Assembly: GCA_029706075.1 (NCBI GenBank)
Contig: JAINUG010000370.1
Span: forward strand, 7,501 to 71,500
Length of the DNA stretch: 64,000 bases
From: Aldrovandia affinis
Taxonomy: Eukaryota; Chordata; Actinopteri; Notacanthiformes; Halosauridae
Reading direction: 5' to 3'
The notes under the pieces are model-generated. The model ran no database searches and had not been told where the DNA came from. It saw only the letters and a list, made by a program, of their open reading frames with translations. The translations under genes and the position numbers were made by a program. This document shows, one piece after another, positions 24,640 to 63,110 of the stretch; the stretch's first letter is position 1; every line of letters begins with the position of its first letter.

Positions 24640-25008
24640 CCTTTGTTCTCAGATTTTTTCAAATTTGAGTAACCAATTACACCCGCTATTTTATGTCAAT
24701 CCCCCTCTCGTATTGTGAGTTTGCTGCCGTAGCCCTGAGACCGGCAGTGACAAAGGCGGTGTGCCGCTCCTCCGAGACGGCACTCGCCAAGCCGTCGACT
24801 ATAACTCCGGTACACAGAGCCACTCCTATACGCAGCAAACTCATATCGGTTTCCCTCCCTGCTCCCTGGCGCAGACAGCCAATCGCCACTCCTGGTGCCA
24901 CTCCTGGCTTTGTCTCACCAGAGCCGATTCTGGCGAGACGGGGAATCGAACCCCGGTCTCCGTGGCCGGTGTCGAACGTTGTAACCACTGGACCACGCGG
25001 GAGGCCCT
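24640..25008 (-). mobile_element. tRNA-Glu-like SINE (family D), best-preserved copy
   Basis: The minus-strand head reads GGGCCTCCCGCGTGGTCCAG, then TGGTTACAACGTTCG, with a canonical B box GGTTCGATTCC after GAGACCG. The body includes GAGTGCCGTCTCGGAGGAGC and the 3' part has TTGACATAAAATAGCGGGTG, TAATTGGTTACTCAAATTTG. About 365 bp. The RNA polymerase III boxes look intact. Confidence 0.9.
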
Positions 25009-25650
25009 CTTCCTGAGAGTTTTAACCCTGCTGCAAACAAAGCAGGCCGCCATCCAAACTGTGCTGTTGCAGTGTCGTGGACAGTATAGCTGCACTACTG
25101 ATGTACTGACAGGCCCCCAGGTGAGACAGGGTACAGGCACTGCAGAAGTATCCTTTACACGTAGGTGCTTCCAGTTAACAACACGTATAGGACCTGGTGT
25201 GCGGCTGATGTGCGCATACTCAGAATCGGTCTTCACATTCCTGTTGTGATCAATCCAGATCAGGAACAGCAGCACAAATATGGATATTCCTCCTCACCCT
25301 AAAACTAAACATAAAAGACAAAATATGGTGGAAGAGAATTAATTATTTACTCACGAGGTAATGTGAACGACCGCTCTTCAGCGCATGAATCCCCCTCACT
25401 GGGGCAGTAACCACCTCCCTGAGGGGGCATTAAGGGGCAAACATAAAAGGTAAAGGCAGGTCATCCTCTGCACATACTACCCATAGTGCATTTCACCAAA
25501 CCAGAGGCAGGGTTAGCTTTCAGTTAGGGCAGGATCACAGCCTTAAGAGACTCTTGAGTGATCGGCCCAGACAGCAGCCTCTGCACAGCCACAGACATGC
25601 GGATGACAGGCCCGTTTGGATGGCATGCGTTTGGAAAGCAAGACGGAAAT
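25009..25650. other. Intergenic between SINE and pbx4 3' end
   Basis: No recognisable exon or repeat. Confidence 0.4.
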
Positions 25651-28400
25651 GAAGACAGACAATCTCGATCCTTTATTTTTTTTTATTAATATTTTTAAAC
25701 GTCACAATAGTTTAGATGTAGTGACTAAAGATCGTTGTTCCCATTAAAAGAAGCAAACACCCCAAAATAACTATTCCCACAAAAAAAAAAAAAAAAAGCA
25801 CACTAGATTTCTTTTATTAGTTTTTTTTTCTAATAAGGAACACTACATTGGTTGTCATATTTTTTTTTCTTTTGCATTAATCTCTTCCTAGAACAGATCT
25901 CCTAAAGTTGAGGTATAAAAGGAGTTAATACAGACTCTTCGGTCTGGAAACGATGGCATCTATGTACAAGAGGGATGGAGGGGGAGAGGTAGAGAGGACG
26001 CAGGGCCAGGGGATGGATGAATGCAGAAAGGAGGGAGGAGGGTAGACATATTAATGAAACAAAAATAAAAAGTAGTGAGAAGGATCTGCTTCATTTGATT
26101 TGGTGCTGTGGGTCAGTGATCACCGCCTTCCTGGCTGCAGGAGTTTTTTCGGGGGAAATACAGAGGATGTTAGGAAGTGCCAAACTTTGTATCCTAACGG
26201 GAACTCGGTATTGGGACTGTTGGGACTGTTGCTGTTGCCCATGGGGGCTGTTGCGAACCAAAAGCATTAAAAAAAAAAATAATAAAACTACTTTCCCAGG
26301 CTATGGCTTGCTGGCGAGGACAGAACCACAAAGTGGGAGTGAACGGATTATGTGCAAAGAACAAGAACGTTAAATTGTAAAAATAATGTCTGTTCATCTT
26401 TGGAAGAGTGTGGGATTGGGGGATGGAATCCACTCTCTTGGGGGCACGCAGAAGAAAGCATAACAAAAACTAGAAAAGGGGAGGGCCCTCAATCTGCTCC
26501 ACCAGCTGTAACAGCTGTCTTTCAACCTCCAGGAGCGGGTGAACAGCGGACCTAATCTCAACGAGTAGTTGAAGAACAATAATTGTAAACAAATAAGCGA
26601 ACTGTTCTTAGAAAGGACTGAGTCGCACTGTCCGAATGAAGACATTCACCTGTGATCAGGTGCCACTCACAAGCCCTGCCACCGCATAGCATGCTGGCAA
26701 CGTCACAGCAACACTGCGGCAGAGCGAGAACGCGCTGCCACAGAAACATTGTGTTGGTGTAACGTGTCATCTTGGTTATTGGCGTTGGAAGTACGTAGGT
26801 TAATAGCGGGTCCTGTTCAATCGTCCAATTGAGGTATGCACAGCACCAAACTCAAACTCCAGCCCCACGACCACCACACACCAGGAGAAACAATCCAAGA
26901 AGCCAGAATCAAAAGTAAAAAAAAAAAAAAGCAATTAAAAAAAACAAAACAAAAAAAAAACCACAAACAAACATACATTGCACTTGTTTAAGAGCACAAG
27001 GCCAAGTATCCCCTAAACTTATTTTTTAAAAAACAACAACCCAAAAAACACCATTACCAAAAAAAAAAAAAGAAAAGAAAAGGAAGCATTGAAACATTCC
27101 ACAATCTGTACAGTGACATCCACAGATAAGTGGCATAGAAAGAAAAAAACCCCACAAAATTAATTTGGTGTAGTAAAAGCATTACTATAACAGTCAGCGT
27201 GTATAATGGAACAGTAAATACAGAACATGGTTACCATGGTTAAAAGGCACCCACCCCCCACACCCACCCCAGACGTTTGCTCATCAGCGTACATTGTATA
27301 AACAAAACAAAAACCCCCAAAAAATTTAAAAAAAATGAATTTACACTTCAACATGGTTTAGTCCATGGTTCTACAGTGATATGTATAACTCCCTCCCCCT
27401 TATCAAAACAACCCAGCATTTCTGTAAGCCTTAGTGTACATCTTTCGCCTTTAAATCTATCGTCTGACGAGATCGCAATGTTTTGGGGTGCTGGCTTCTG
27501 TTCTGACTGAGAGCTGCTGTGACCACCGTGTCGTTTTTATTGATTTTTTTTTTTTGGTTAAGTTCAAAAATGGAGAAAAGCCCTTTATTGCGAGGTTTCG
27601 TTAACAAATGGTTCCGGAGAGAAGACGACATTCGTGCGACTGCTGGAGTTTCTGAAGCCCCTCGGCACCGTCCGTGGAGCAGAATACGGTTGTGGAATGA
27701 GAGACAGCGTCGAGATGCTGGTTACATGACCTTTCCCGTGGACACGAGTCTGCTCGATCGGATATAAGCTCCCATCTGCTCAGAAACACAGACGGGAGTT
27801 TAGGAAACCAAAAATATTGACCAAAAATGTTTTTTGACCTAAAGCAGGACAAAATAACGAAGAAAACATGATATATACAAACACGCATGCATGCACGCGC
27901 GCGCACACATAGACGGACATAAACCATTCCTCAACTTGCCTACCCCCCAAAACAAAATGATCGGTCTTGATCCATCATCACTAGCTCTTAAAGAGTGAGT
28001 ATCAGTTTCATTATCAATACCATTTTTGGCTTAATATTAGAAAGCAGCAGTGGGTTGTTACGGCCTCTGGGTCATGGGTAGTAGGGGGCCAGACCCTGTG
28101 CAGAGGGTTTGACTCACTGAAACTGAACATCACCCCCTAGTGGCAGGAGGACACGGGTGTGAAAATATGGGATGTGGCACAAGGCTAGTGTTTCCTAATG
28201 ATTAAAGTGGTTTATGTAATTATGGATGTGCTGTGAATGTATTCATTTTTGGTCATTGTCATTTTTTCTCTTTGTATATTTGTCTATTGTAAAGTTGAAA
28301 GAAAAGAAAATATAATCAGGAAATAAAATGAACAATCACTAAAACACCTACATAGGCCTACATGCATGGAAGACAGTCACATTTTATTTTATTATTATCC

Positions 28401-28432
<32 letters not shown>

Positions 28433-29773
28433 TCTTTTTGTCTATTTAACATCTTCACCCAACCCTTCCCTTTAAAACATACTGTAGTTAATGTTATTTT
28501 AAACTAGTTTTATTTGGTGGCTGGTGCATTCTTTGTGAAACAGCATTAGAAAAAAGCTACTATAGACTAAATTCTATCAAATGAGAGAAAGAAAGAAATG
28601 CGATGTTATTAAAAAGGCTTAAAAAACAACTATCACAGCTTCTGAAAACTAACTACCAAGACGCCGACTGAATCTACTCCCGCACCCCTCTCTCTCTCTC
28701 GCTCTCCCTTTAGTTCCACACAGGACAGCCACACCAACAGCCGCTACACCCACACTTGTGCTTGCCTTGCTTTTGAGTAATTGCAGGTGTTGCAGTGTGT
28801 ACGTGTGTGTGTGTGTGTGTATGCGCGAGCCCGTTCGTAAGTGTATGTATGCGTGTGCACGTGAGGGAGTGAGCAAGTGTGAGTTTGTGTATGACTATGT
28901 GAGCGCGGGCGCCTGTGTGCACCGTGCGTGTGTCGAACCTTCGGTTGAAGAGGCCAGTTCTGGCCGCTGAATAACAGGGAACAGTAATGGGAAAGGGCCA
29001 AAGGTAAATGGTCACGGTGAAGGTGAAGGTAACTGTCCTGGTACAGAGGTGCAGGTAACAGTACTGGTGGAAAGGTGAAGGACGACTTGGTTTCTGCTCG
29101 TTAGACTGGGACTTGAGTTCAAGGATGCAGCACTTTGGTACGAGTGGCAGGGGCAAAGTTCCTGATGAAATGGGGAAAATCGTCTCCGTGGAAACCACTG
29201 AGGTCTGTTGACGGTTACATACATGCGCACATGCACACGCACGCACACAAACACACAAACACACACACCCACGCGCACACACAAGCAAAACTCTCCCTGC
29301 AAGCAGTCATCTCAGAGGTCAATACAACCGCAACACGTTAACAACACTGTGTGGAAGTGAGATGTGTGTGTAGTCTAATATGGACATATACACGTTTGTG
29401 TGTGTGTACACAATAGTCTGTTTGCCCCGGAGGTCTTTTGGGTGAGGAGTTGCACCTTCTTGACCTCAGGTCCAACCCCCACCCCTCCCCTCCCCCTCCA
29501 TCCATCCATCCATTTCTCCAGCTCCTCCTCCTTTGGGGGTAGGGCTTCCTGCTTTATTGTCCAATCACAATCCAGTTCATGAGAGGGGAAGAATACAGGG
29601 TCCAATGAGGGACAACTGAAGGAAAAGGTGGGCTTTAGGTTTTAGCAGGAGGACAAAGGAGTGGAAGGAGTTCAGAGGAAAGGGGAGGAGTCTGTGGCAG
29701 TCGGTGTCGTGTCACAGCGAGGGGGAGGGGTTTAGAGGGAAGGGGAGGAGTCCGCGGTGGTCGGTGTCATGTC
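25651..29773 (-). other. Probable long pbx4 3' UTR
   Basis: On the minus strand this follows the pbx4 stop. It is T-rich and A/T-homopolymer-rich with no further coding exon. AATAAA on the minus strand at 25677-25672 is followed by TGTCTG-rich sequence and could be the distal poly(A) site. PBX genes are known for long 3' UTRs; the extent here is inferred. It contains a CA/GT-rich part at about 28800-29300 and a (CT)n on the minus strand at 29855-29965. Confidence 0.4.
25672..25677 (-). terminator. Candidate distal pbx4 poly(A) signal
   Basis: AATAAA on the minus strand, with T/G-rich sequence downstream. Other AATAAA hexamers on the minus strand further upstream are alternatives. Confidence 0.3.
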
Positions 29774-55613
<25,840 letters not shown>

Positions 55614-57060
55614 AGTTTCAGAAAAATCTCGCCGTCTTTGCACAAAAATCCCGAGTAAAAACAATTGCAGGAGGAGGGAAAATAATCTCTACGAACACAC
55701 CTCGGCCCTCGCGTATGTGATAGCCAAAACACAACCTAGCTAGTTAGCTCCAAGGTGGACCAACAAGGACCACTGCTAACAAGATCGGCAAAAATGACAG
55801 GCGTGCCGAAGGATATGGAAATATTCTTCAGGGCATACCATTAAAGTAATAGTATTGTAATGAATGCATGCATTTGCCAGCACATCGGAGAAAGGTGCTA
55901 CCAGCACTGGCCGTTCGCTAACACAACGGCGGCTAGTCTTTCACGCAAAGCGCTCTTTCTCCTGCAGAGGGAAAAGGCAGACGGGTTCCATGCAGGAAAC
56001 AAACGCATAAAGAAAACGATCCAGTAGGAACAAAACAAAACAAAAAATAAAATAACAACAGCTACATGCAGCAAACTATCCGATCGCAATTGCAGAATCC
56101 CGCACGCGGCAGCTGGAAGTGTTTCGTCAAAACAATATATTGTTTTCGAAAACTGGGAAGTAGCTACTACTAGACTGTGACCAGTGCATCGTTCATGGAC
56201 CCACCAGGCAGATAGCCGGCAGCTAATTACAATAGTACTAGAGCTCTTCTTCCAACTTATCTAGCCAAGCCGACCGCATACAAACCAGCGTTGTTGGGGA
56301 AATATTATCTGGCTAGCTAGCTAAAATTACGTAGCTTGCTAGCTACCAGGAGAAACCGTTTATATTTGCCTGCTAAATACATATGTAGCTAGCTCAGTTG
56401 GCGAAATGTACTCCTCCCAGAGTTGAGGGGAAAAAAATACAAACTAGCAAGCTAACGAGGAAATGTATTTAAAAGTAGCTGGCTTGCAACACTACAATAG
56501 CTACGTCGGCTAGTGTCGTAGCTGGCTAAATAGCAAGCTGGCTAGTTTGAAAGGGGAAAGGACCCTTAGCTAGCTAACGTTAGCTAACTGTTAAACGCGC
56601 AAAAAGCTGAAATTAAATTAGCTATCTTACTTTAGTAAACTGCCCCTTTGCTTCGACAATGGGGAGGGGGTAAGTATTTTCGCCGTAGCAATGTAGCTAG
56701 TTAGCAACAACAACGACAACAATTAACCAACTATTAAAAAGGCAGTTCCTCCACTTTCTCCCATGCACAAACTACACTTACGTAGCTAGACTAGCTAGCT
56801 AAATAAAATATGGACCAAAGAAAGAACCAACTAGTCCTGCGAGAGGGGGGGGGAGGCGGATTATCCTCCGTCCAACCAGCCTACCACGACCAGCTCGCCC
56901 TTTCTCTTTCGCTAGCTAGTGTTGTCGTTGCCGCTTGGTCTCCCTTTTCTTTCTTTTCTTTCTCGTCCCTCTCCTGTCCGTTCTCCCACTCCCCAACGCA
57001 CCACGGCAGTCTCGCGCACGCAGCCCGTGCAGTCGCCGCTACGTCATCCACCGCTGGATG
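55614..57060 (-). promoter_or_regulatory. pbx4 5' UTR / promoter region
   Basis: Sequence upstream of the pbx4 start. It contains many GCTAGCTAGC-type motifs (56300-56800) and becomes GC-rich at 56820-57060, where CTACGTCATC (a CRE/ATF-like TACGTCA at 57040-57046) occurs. The transcription start site is not defined. Confidence 0.4.
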
Positions 57061-58918
57061 GATGTGATTCAACTCTCGACCGGTAGGGGAGGGGACGGGG
57101 ATGTTTTTTTTCTCCATTTGCTCCCAAATTTTCACACCCGCACTACCGTTTTCTTGTTTCCAACGGTACATAAATCAGCACAAACATCTGCCAAGGTCAG
57201 ACCCATGAACGGCAAAAACTATAAAAGAATACATAGTAAAATAATGCACTACGTTTCTGCTTACATAAATGGAAATGATTGATGCTAAAACAAAATAAAA
57301 ATGAATGGGAAAATGAGTAACTCTAGTCTCATTTCGTGATCGTATTGTGTGATTTCATGTCTAAGGCATACCTCCAGTACATGATGGAACTCCAGGCCAA
57401 ATGCAGATCTTCACCACTCATATCAGCCAGTTATGGGAGTGCTGGGTTGTGAGGGGTGTAGTGGATGGTGTGTGGGTGCTCTTAATGTGACTTAACAGTC
57501 CTCTGACCTTCCTGAAGTAGTTTAACTCACAGGAGGTGTGAGTTAACAAGCCTCTCAGTTAAAAGTGTGAGTTAAAAAACGTTTTCAGAAAACAGCAGCC
57601 AACCTTTAGCTTGATTCTTGTGATTGAAGTTGGTGACATCTAGCCTGCTGTATGTGTACACAGGCCCACAAGGCTTTGCCCTGTAGAAGTACCACAGGGC
57701 ACGACTGAAGATGCCCCCTGTCTAAAAAATAAACTTTACTCTTACAGATGTACATGTAAGCTCTCACCCCATGTATTATTTTTATTTTTATTGGGGGGAC
57801 TCTCACAGATAATGGAGAAATGGGTCTACTTTATCATCATGGGGTCTGCTATGGTGCAGTTTACACGGTCACTGCCATTACCACTGCAGATAGCATTTAA
57901 AGTGATTGTGTTGGGATATAAATAATGAAATATAAATATACCTCTGCCCTGGATGTGATTTGAAGACATGAAGAAGACCCTGTTGGTCAAAAGTGCTTTT
58001 TCATTACACTCTGCAATGCAGTCGCGGGCAAGGTATTTATCTTCACAATGGAAACAGGAGTCACAATTTGTACAAGTGAATAATGGTCAGAATCTCTCAA
58101 CTGTACAGTCTGGGTTTCCACCAAGACCAGAGAAGCTTTTGTTCACTTTTATTCAGCCTTTGCAGTAAGGATCTTCCTCTTGGGTGTCTGTATGTCTAAA
58201 AGCGATTTTTCCCAACAACCTTTTTGTGTGACGGTCAATACGATAAATACAATCACCATTGTACAGTTTTTTCATTTTTTGCAAACGCTACACAAACTTG
58301 AATACCCACACCCACCCCCGTACAGACTTACTACTGAACAAAATATTTGTCACAGGTTCAGTCACAGCATATAGCATATACCCAGAAGACTAACAATGGC
58401 AGATTAATACATGGAAATTAAATTAACACAGAAAAGAGATGGAGAGATAGAAAATGACTTTCACGGGTGAAAGATAATTAGCAAAAAATAAAATAAAAAT
58501 AACAAGAGGGTAGTAAAAATAAGAAGAATAAGAAGAGGCACATTTGTACAGAAAGGCAACAGGAAAATATCTAATTAAATATTTATAATAATAAATGTAA
58601 GAATTTGAAGCTAATCCAATACGTTTTGTATAGTAGGCAGATAATAGAGAAATGGACCCCATATTTCCTTGAATCTTTAATATTTTTTCCTTATGCAGTA
58701 TGATATCTTTTCTGGGCTGCAACCTCGTTCAGACAATATTGTGAAGAAGGCGTACGTTCAGCATTCCATTTCTTTAAGGTACATTTTTCTTAGAGCTGTC
58801 GCATCCAAAAGTAAAAAGTACTTATTATGCCATGCTATGTTTAATAATGTTATGTCCCCAAAGTCATATAGTCTAGGACATATTGGAATCTATCTAGACA
58901 ATATGTCTGAATCAATCT
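57061..58918. other. Intergenic upstream of pbx4
   Basis: AT-rich DNA. No gene, RNA or clear transposon recognised. Confidence 0.5.
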
Positions 58919-59282
58919 AGACATATTGGAATCAGACACTCCACATGATCCTAGACCAGGGCTATTCAAATCCAGGCCTCGAGGTCCGCAGTGTCTGCAG
59001 GTATTTGCTCCAGCCATGCACTACACCAGGGGTATCCAATCTTATCCGAGAAGGGCCGGAGTGGGTGCAGGCTTTTGTTCTAGCCCAGAACTAAAAAGCC
59101 AAAATAAATACCCTTCTTGGTTAAGATTGGACATCCCTGCACTACACCAACTGATTTCACGAATTAGCTCACTTCCTGGACCAAGGAGGTAAACATGAGC
59201 TAATTTGTGAAATCAGGTGGTGTAGTGCGTGGTTGGAGCAAATACCTGCAGACACTGCGGACCTGTCTGATTCCAATGTCTG
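58919..59282. mobile_element. Large imperfect palindrome (MITE-like) hosting a nested MITE
   Basis: The left arm contains AGACATATTGGAATCAGACA, then GTCCGCAGTGTCTGCAGGTA and TTTGCTCCAGCCATGCACTA. The right arm carries their inverse complements, ending GTCTGATTCCAATGTCT. The left arm has about 45 extra bases starting CAGGGCTATTCAAATCCAGG, like a hAT end, which are missing on the right. A 113-bp MITE (59027-59139) is inserted in the left arm. Confidence 0.8.
59027..59139. mobile_element. Short hAT MITE (same family as 42736-42940), nested
   Basis: Ends CAGGGGTATCCAATCTTATC and TTAAGATTGGACATCCCTG. Flanked by the 8-bp duplication CACTACAC (59019-59026 and 59140-59147). Internally deleted relative to the 205-bp copy. 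Confidence 0.92.
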
Positions 59283-60835
59283 CTGTTCTTCCAGAAATGT
59301 TCTAATTGACAATTCCATAACATATGTAATAGGTCTCCAGTATTTATTTTACATCTATGTGTAGTCTATGAGGGGTGAAATAGATTCTGTGCAATATACT
59401 ATAGTTACAACCTAAATCACTGTCCCATTTAAGTTTGTATGTTATATTATTATAAAGTGGAAAAATATTATTAAGAGCATTGTATGTTAAGGAGGCCAAA
59501 CCTCAGGTTGCATGAGCATTATTAAGGAATGTTATTTCCTCCTGAATGTTAGGAGGTGTATCTTTTGTCTTTTCTGTAACCCAGTGTCATAATCTGAAGA
59601 TACTTGATAAAATTGGTTTGAGGTACTGCTCTTTCAGTTGTTAAAAAGAAAGGAATACATCCTCCTTATACAAATCCCCAACAGTGGCTAAACAGCAGTG
59701 TGGTATAATGGTTAGGGAACTGGGCTTGTAGCCTGCTTGTAGATTGCAGGTTCAATGCTGTTGTACCCTTGAGCAAGGTACTTAACCTGAATTGCTTCAG
59801 TAAAATATCCAGCTGTATAAATGGATTGTATGAAAAGAAATGTAAACTGTAAGTCGCTCTGGAAAAGAGCGTCTGCTAAATACCTGTAATGTAATATACC
59901 CTTCAACCAAGCCTTTAAAATTCTCTCAACTGGTGCATGAGGAATGACAGGGTTGTCTGTTAATGGTGTGGATCTATAAAGTATAACTTTCAGACCAAGT
60001 AATTCATGGCATCTCTTCCATGCATCAAATACATTCAGAATAATATGATTATTGTTTGAATCTGTTAACTTTTTATGCCTGATAAAGGGAATCACCTTCA
60101 GGGGTACCTTCTCCATTAGACATCGCTGTATAGAAAGCCATCTATACTGTGCATCCAGAGCCATAAGGGACTAAAAAATAAGAAAGATAATCAAATTCAA
60201 AGTTGGGTAATGCGACCCCCCCTTTGGATTATGGAGCTTGTAATGAGCGAATACTTACTCTGGCTGCTTTGTTTTGCCATTAAAAAGAAGAGATGGTTTG
60301 ATTTAAGCATTTAAAATAGGTAGAAGGAAGTTTTAGAGGTATGCACTGAAATAAGAACAGAAATTTGGGGAGGGTGTTCATTTTTATTGTGTTAATTCTA
60401 CCAATCAAAGAGAGTGGTAACTGCATCCATCTGTCTATGTCTGATTTGGTTGTGTTGAGTAGTTTTGTACAGTTTTCTTTAATGATTGAATCATATGAAT
60501 TCTTTATATGAATGGCAATATATTTAACCCCATCTGGGGACCATTTCAAAGGATGTAGTAAGTTCCTAACATTATATATATTAACTGACATTACCTCACT
60601 TGTATCATAATTTAATTGGTATCCTGAAACAGCACTGTATTCTTTTAGACACTTGAGCAAGACTGGAATAGAATGCTTTGGATTGCTCACATATGTAAGT
60701 AAATCATCTGCATATAAAGACAGTTTGTGTTTGTCCAATCTTCATCCCTGCTATGTCTGAATCATAGTGTATAGCAATCACTAAGGGCTCTATTGCTAAC
60801 GCAAAGATCAAAGGTGAGTCTTGAAGCAATTTTGT
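59283..60835 (-). mobile_element. L1-type LINE ORF2 fragment, interrupted by a SINE
   Basis: Minus strand, 5' to 3': SPLIFALAIEPLVIAIHYDS (about 60830), frameshift, then HKLSLYADDLLTYVSNPKHS with an intact YADD reverse-transcriptase motif, LIGRINTIKMNTLPKFLFLF, and (about 60160-59890) YRWLSIQRCLMEKVPLKVIP and HAPVERILKAWLKGI. After the SINE it resumes with TNFIKYLQIM. The endonuclease domain and most of the RT N-terminus are missing, and there are several frame breaks. Dead copy. Confidence 0.88.
59695..59895 (+). mobile_element. SINE family A inserted into the L1 fragment
   Basis: GCAGTGTGGTATAATGGTTA head, GCAGGTTCAATG (B box damaged by a small deletion), GTTGTACCCTTGAGCAAGGT core, and tail GAGCGTCTGCTAAATACCTG. 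It interrupts the L1 reading frame, so it is younger than the L1. Confidence 0.9.
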
Positions 60836-61189
60836 CAAACAGAAAGATGACAACAAAACAACAACAACAGGGACTACTACGAAAGGTCTGAGCTGTGCCT
60901 AATAAATTTAGTCAATTTAGCAAACAGCTTTTTCAGTGAGAGGTGAAAATCTTCTAGAACACCATTCCCGGGGGGAGGGGGGTAGATGCTAGTGTGAAGT
61001 TAATTTGCCCTCTCCAGCCACCCACCTCTTTACCTACCTATTGACAGCAGGGGTGAGCAGTTGCTAGGCAAATGATTTGGTGTCCTATTGCCCATTCTTA
61101 TCAATGTATCTACACCTGGAAAGTGCATCACATACACACTAGACCTGGCCATCACCTAAAATGATCAAGACCATGTCTGAGGGTTAACT
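60836..61189. other. Intergenic, no feature recognised
   Basis: Spacer between the L1 fragment and a SINE-like copy. Confidence 0.4.
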
Positions 61190-61350
61190 TGTGTTACAGG
61201 TACGGTGTGCAGCTGCCAACAATTTTGTCTATCGTAGTGTTACTACACTGATCTCGTGCATTAACCGTGATACATCTTACCATGTATAAATGGTATATAA
61301 ATAAGTTGCTCTCGATAAGAGCATCTGCTAAATGCCTAAAATGTAAATTC
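61190..61350 (+). mobile_element. SINE-like repeat (family C), diverged copy
   Basis: GTTACAGGTACGGTGTGCAG, then TGTCTATCGTAGTGTTACTA, ACTGATCTCGTGCA and the tail GATAAGAGCATCTGCTAAAT. Matches 14165-14331 along its length. Confidence 0.7.
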
Positions 61351-61840
61351 CCCATTACAACTCACTATTTCCTGGCTTTGACACATATTAGCCAATTTGC
61401 CAACTGATAGTTGTTCATATGAAACATGTAATACATATCCACTATCTATAAAACTATTTCCTCAATTCACTCTTTAGCTACATGTTCTCATATGACTCAC
61501 TAATAGTCAGCCTTGGCAGACTGATATTTCAACACTGAGAAGCAATTGATTTTAATTCCTTAACCACATCTTAAATGACAACCATCTCTGAGTGTCCAAT
61601 ATTACAGGCTTTGGTTAATTTATTGAAGACCACAATTACATACATAAGACCACAATTACATATAAAGTGTAAAAGCTGCAGTAAATATAGTGATAATATA
61701 ATATAGTGATATATATAATATAGTGATAATCTCACATCTCAGACCAGTTCCTGGTTTTCACCAACACAGCGAGGCGTTTTCTGAAAGTTAGTTCAGGCAA
61801 ATAAGAACGAATGGGGCCGTTTAGGAGTGAACCGCAGAGG
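61351..61840. other. Intergenic, AT-rich
   Basis: TATA/ATAT repeats at 61685-61725. No gene. Confidence 0.4.
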
Positions 61841-63110
61841 AGGTGTGCACACTTCTACCGAATGAAACATTCAATTCGTCTTTTTGGATAAAAGCGCGGA
61901 CAGCGCAGATTAAAAACAAGCGCTCCCTAGTCTTTTCTGCCGACGTGGTGCTTTTCACGGTAGTTTATCACCGCGGAGAGAGACAGGGCCCTCAGACGGA
62001 TGGGTCGCGGAATGTGCGTAGAGAAGAGCCGGAGGCTGCAGTACCTCGCCCGTGTGTGATGATGGGTGTGCGGGGAGGGGAACGGGACGGAACGGGCCGC
62101 AGTTTATGCTGACTACCGGCACATCCCTCGGCAGCAATCTTCGTCTAATCAATCTGAGACGGTTGGGAGAGAGCACGAGAGGATCATGAGCCCAACTTAT
62201 TGTCACCGCGCGGTGTCTACGCAGCTGTATGCTAACTCGCGCAGGGAACGAACTATACAACTGGCTTCACCAGTGAGATAACCTGTATCCCGTCTAAAAC
62301 ATTGGGATTCGTGAAATGATTGAGCCGGCTTCCTTTGAGTTTTGACCATTTTACCAGAGCTCTCGGTAAGCGTTATGAATAAAACGTAAAGGTAAAGCTG
62401 CGCATAAAAATGTGCGCAGTTTTTTTTTTTTTGCCAGTTTTCATCATGCCCCCACACCGGCGCACGCTCGCACACACACTCACACCCAGAGGTGCATCCA
62501 GCGGGTTCGCCTCGACCCCTGCTCCTCCTCAAGTCCCCGGTGTTAATTTAGATTAATTAGCCAATGATGCAATTAAAGTAAACGCATAATATGCGCGATC
62601 CCTGGGCTCAAATGGAGAACCCTGCCCCCCCTCCTCCTCTTCCGAGGCGGTTTAGCGGGCTCGCCGCGTTGCCATGACAACGCGGGGTCTCGGGCTCTCC
62701 TTTCTTGGGAGCGTGTGACTCCGCTCCGACCGAGGGCTGATTTCTTAACACCGCGAGCAAAATCTCCTCTTTTTTTTGTTGCAGGGACGGGGAAATTATG
62801 CCTTTTAGACGTTTTTCCATGCACTTGTGTTTTTGAAGCATTAGTTTACGCGATTGGGAGAGCATTCCGCGTTCCACCACAGGTTCTGAGAGGCAGGTTG
62901 TTCTCGACCGTGCGAACACGCGCATTTTCTCCAACCGCTCGCTCTCTCTCTCCCACCGCGGCCACCTCATTTTCATTTAAATAAGAATCGATCAGTCTTG
63001 TAGCCTTCTGCCCTGGGAGCGCGCGACTCTCCCGAGACAGCCTCCCTCTTTCCCTCTCTACTCCTCCGCTCTCGGATCCCCTCTCCATACCTCCGCTCTC
63101 TCCCGAAATA
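61841..63110. promoter_or_regulatory. GC/CpG-rich region, possible promoter of an off-window gene
   Basis: Markedly higher CpG density than the flanks (61890-62110, 62440-62540, 62600-62760, 62870-63080). It contains a palindromic X-box at 62668-62681. No convincing coding exon is seen, so it may hold a non-coding first exon. Orientation unknown. Confidence 0.35.
62668..62681. promoter_or_regulatory. RFX-type X-box palindrome
   Basis: GTTGCCATGACAAC, one base from the palindromic RFX consensus (GTTGCCATGGCAAC), inside the longer near-palindrome CCGCGTTGCCATGACAACGC. Confidence 0.5.

Noticed and set aside
24950..25008. tRNA-Glu gene
   Set aside because: A and B boxes are present, but it is fused to a SINE body and the acceptor stem is not maintained.
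27519..27767. 82-codon plus-strand ORF
   Set aside because: It lies opposite the probable pbx4 3' UTR and has no recognisable homology.
61843..62112. ORF in the CpG-rich segment as a first exon
   Set aside because: No conserved sequence and no supporting splice donor in a convincing context.
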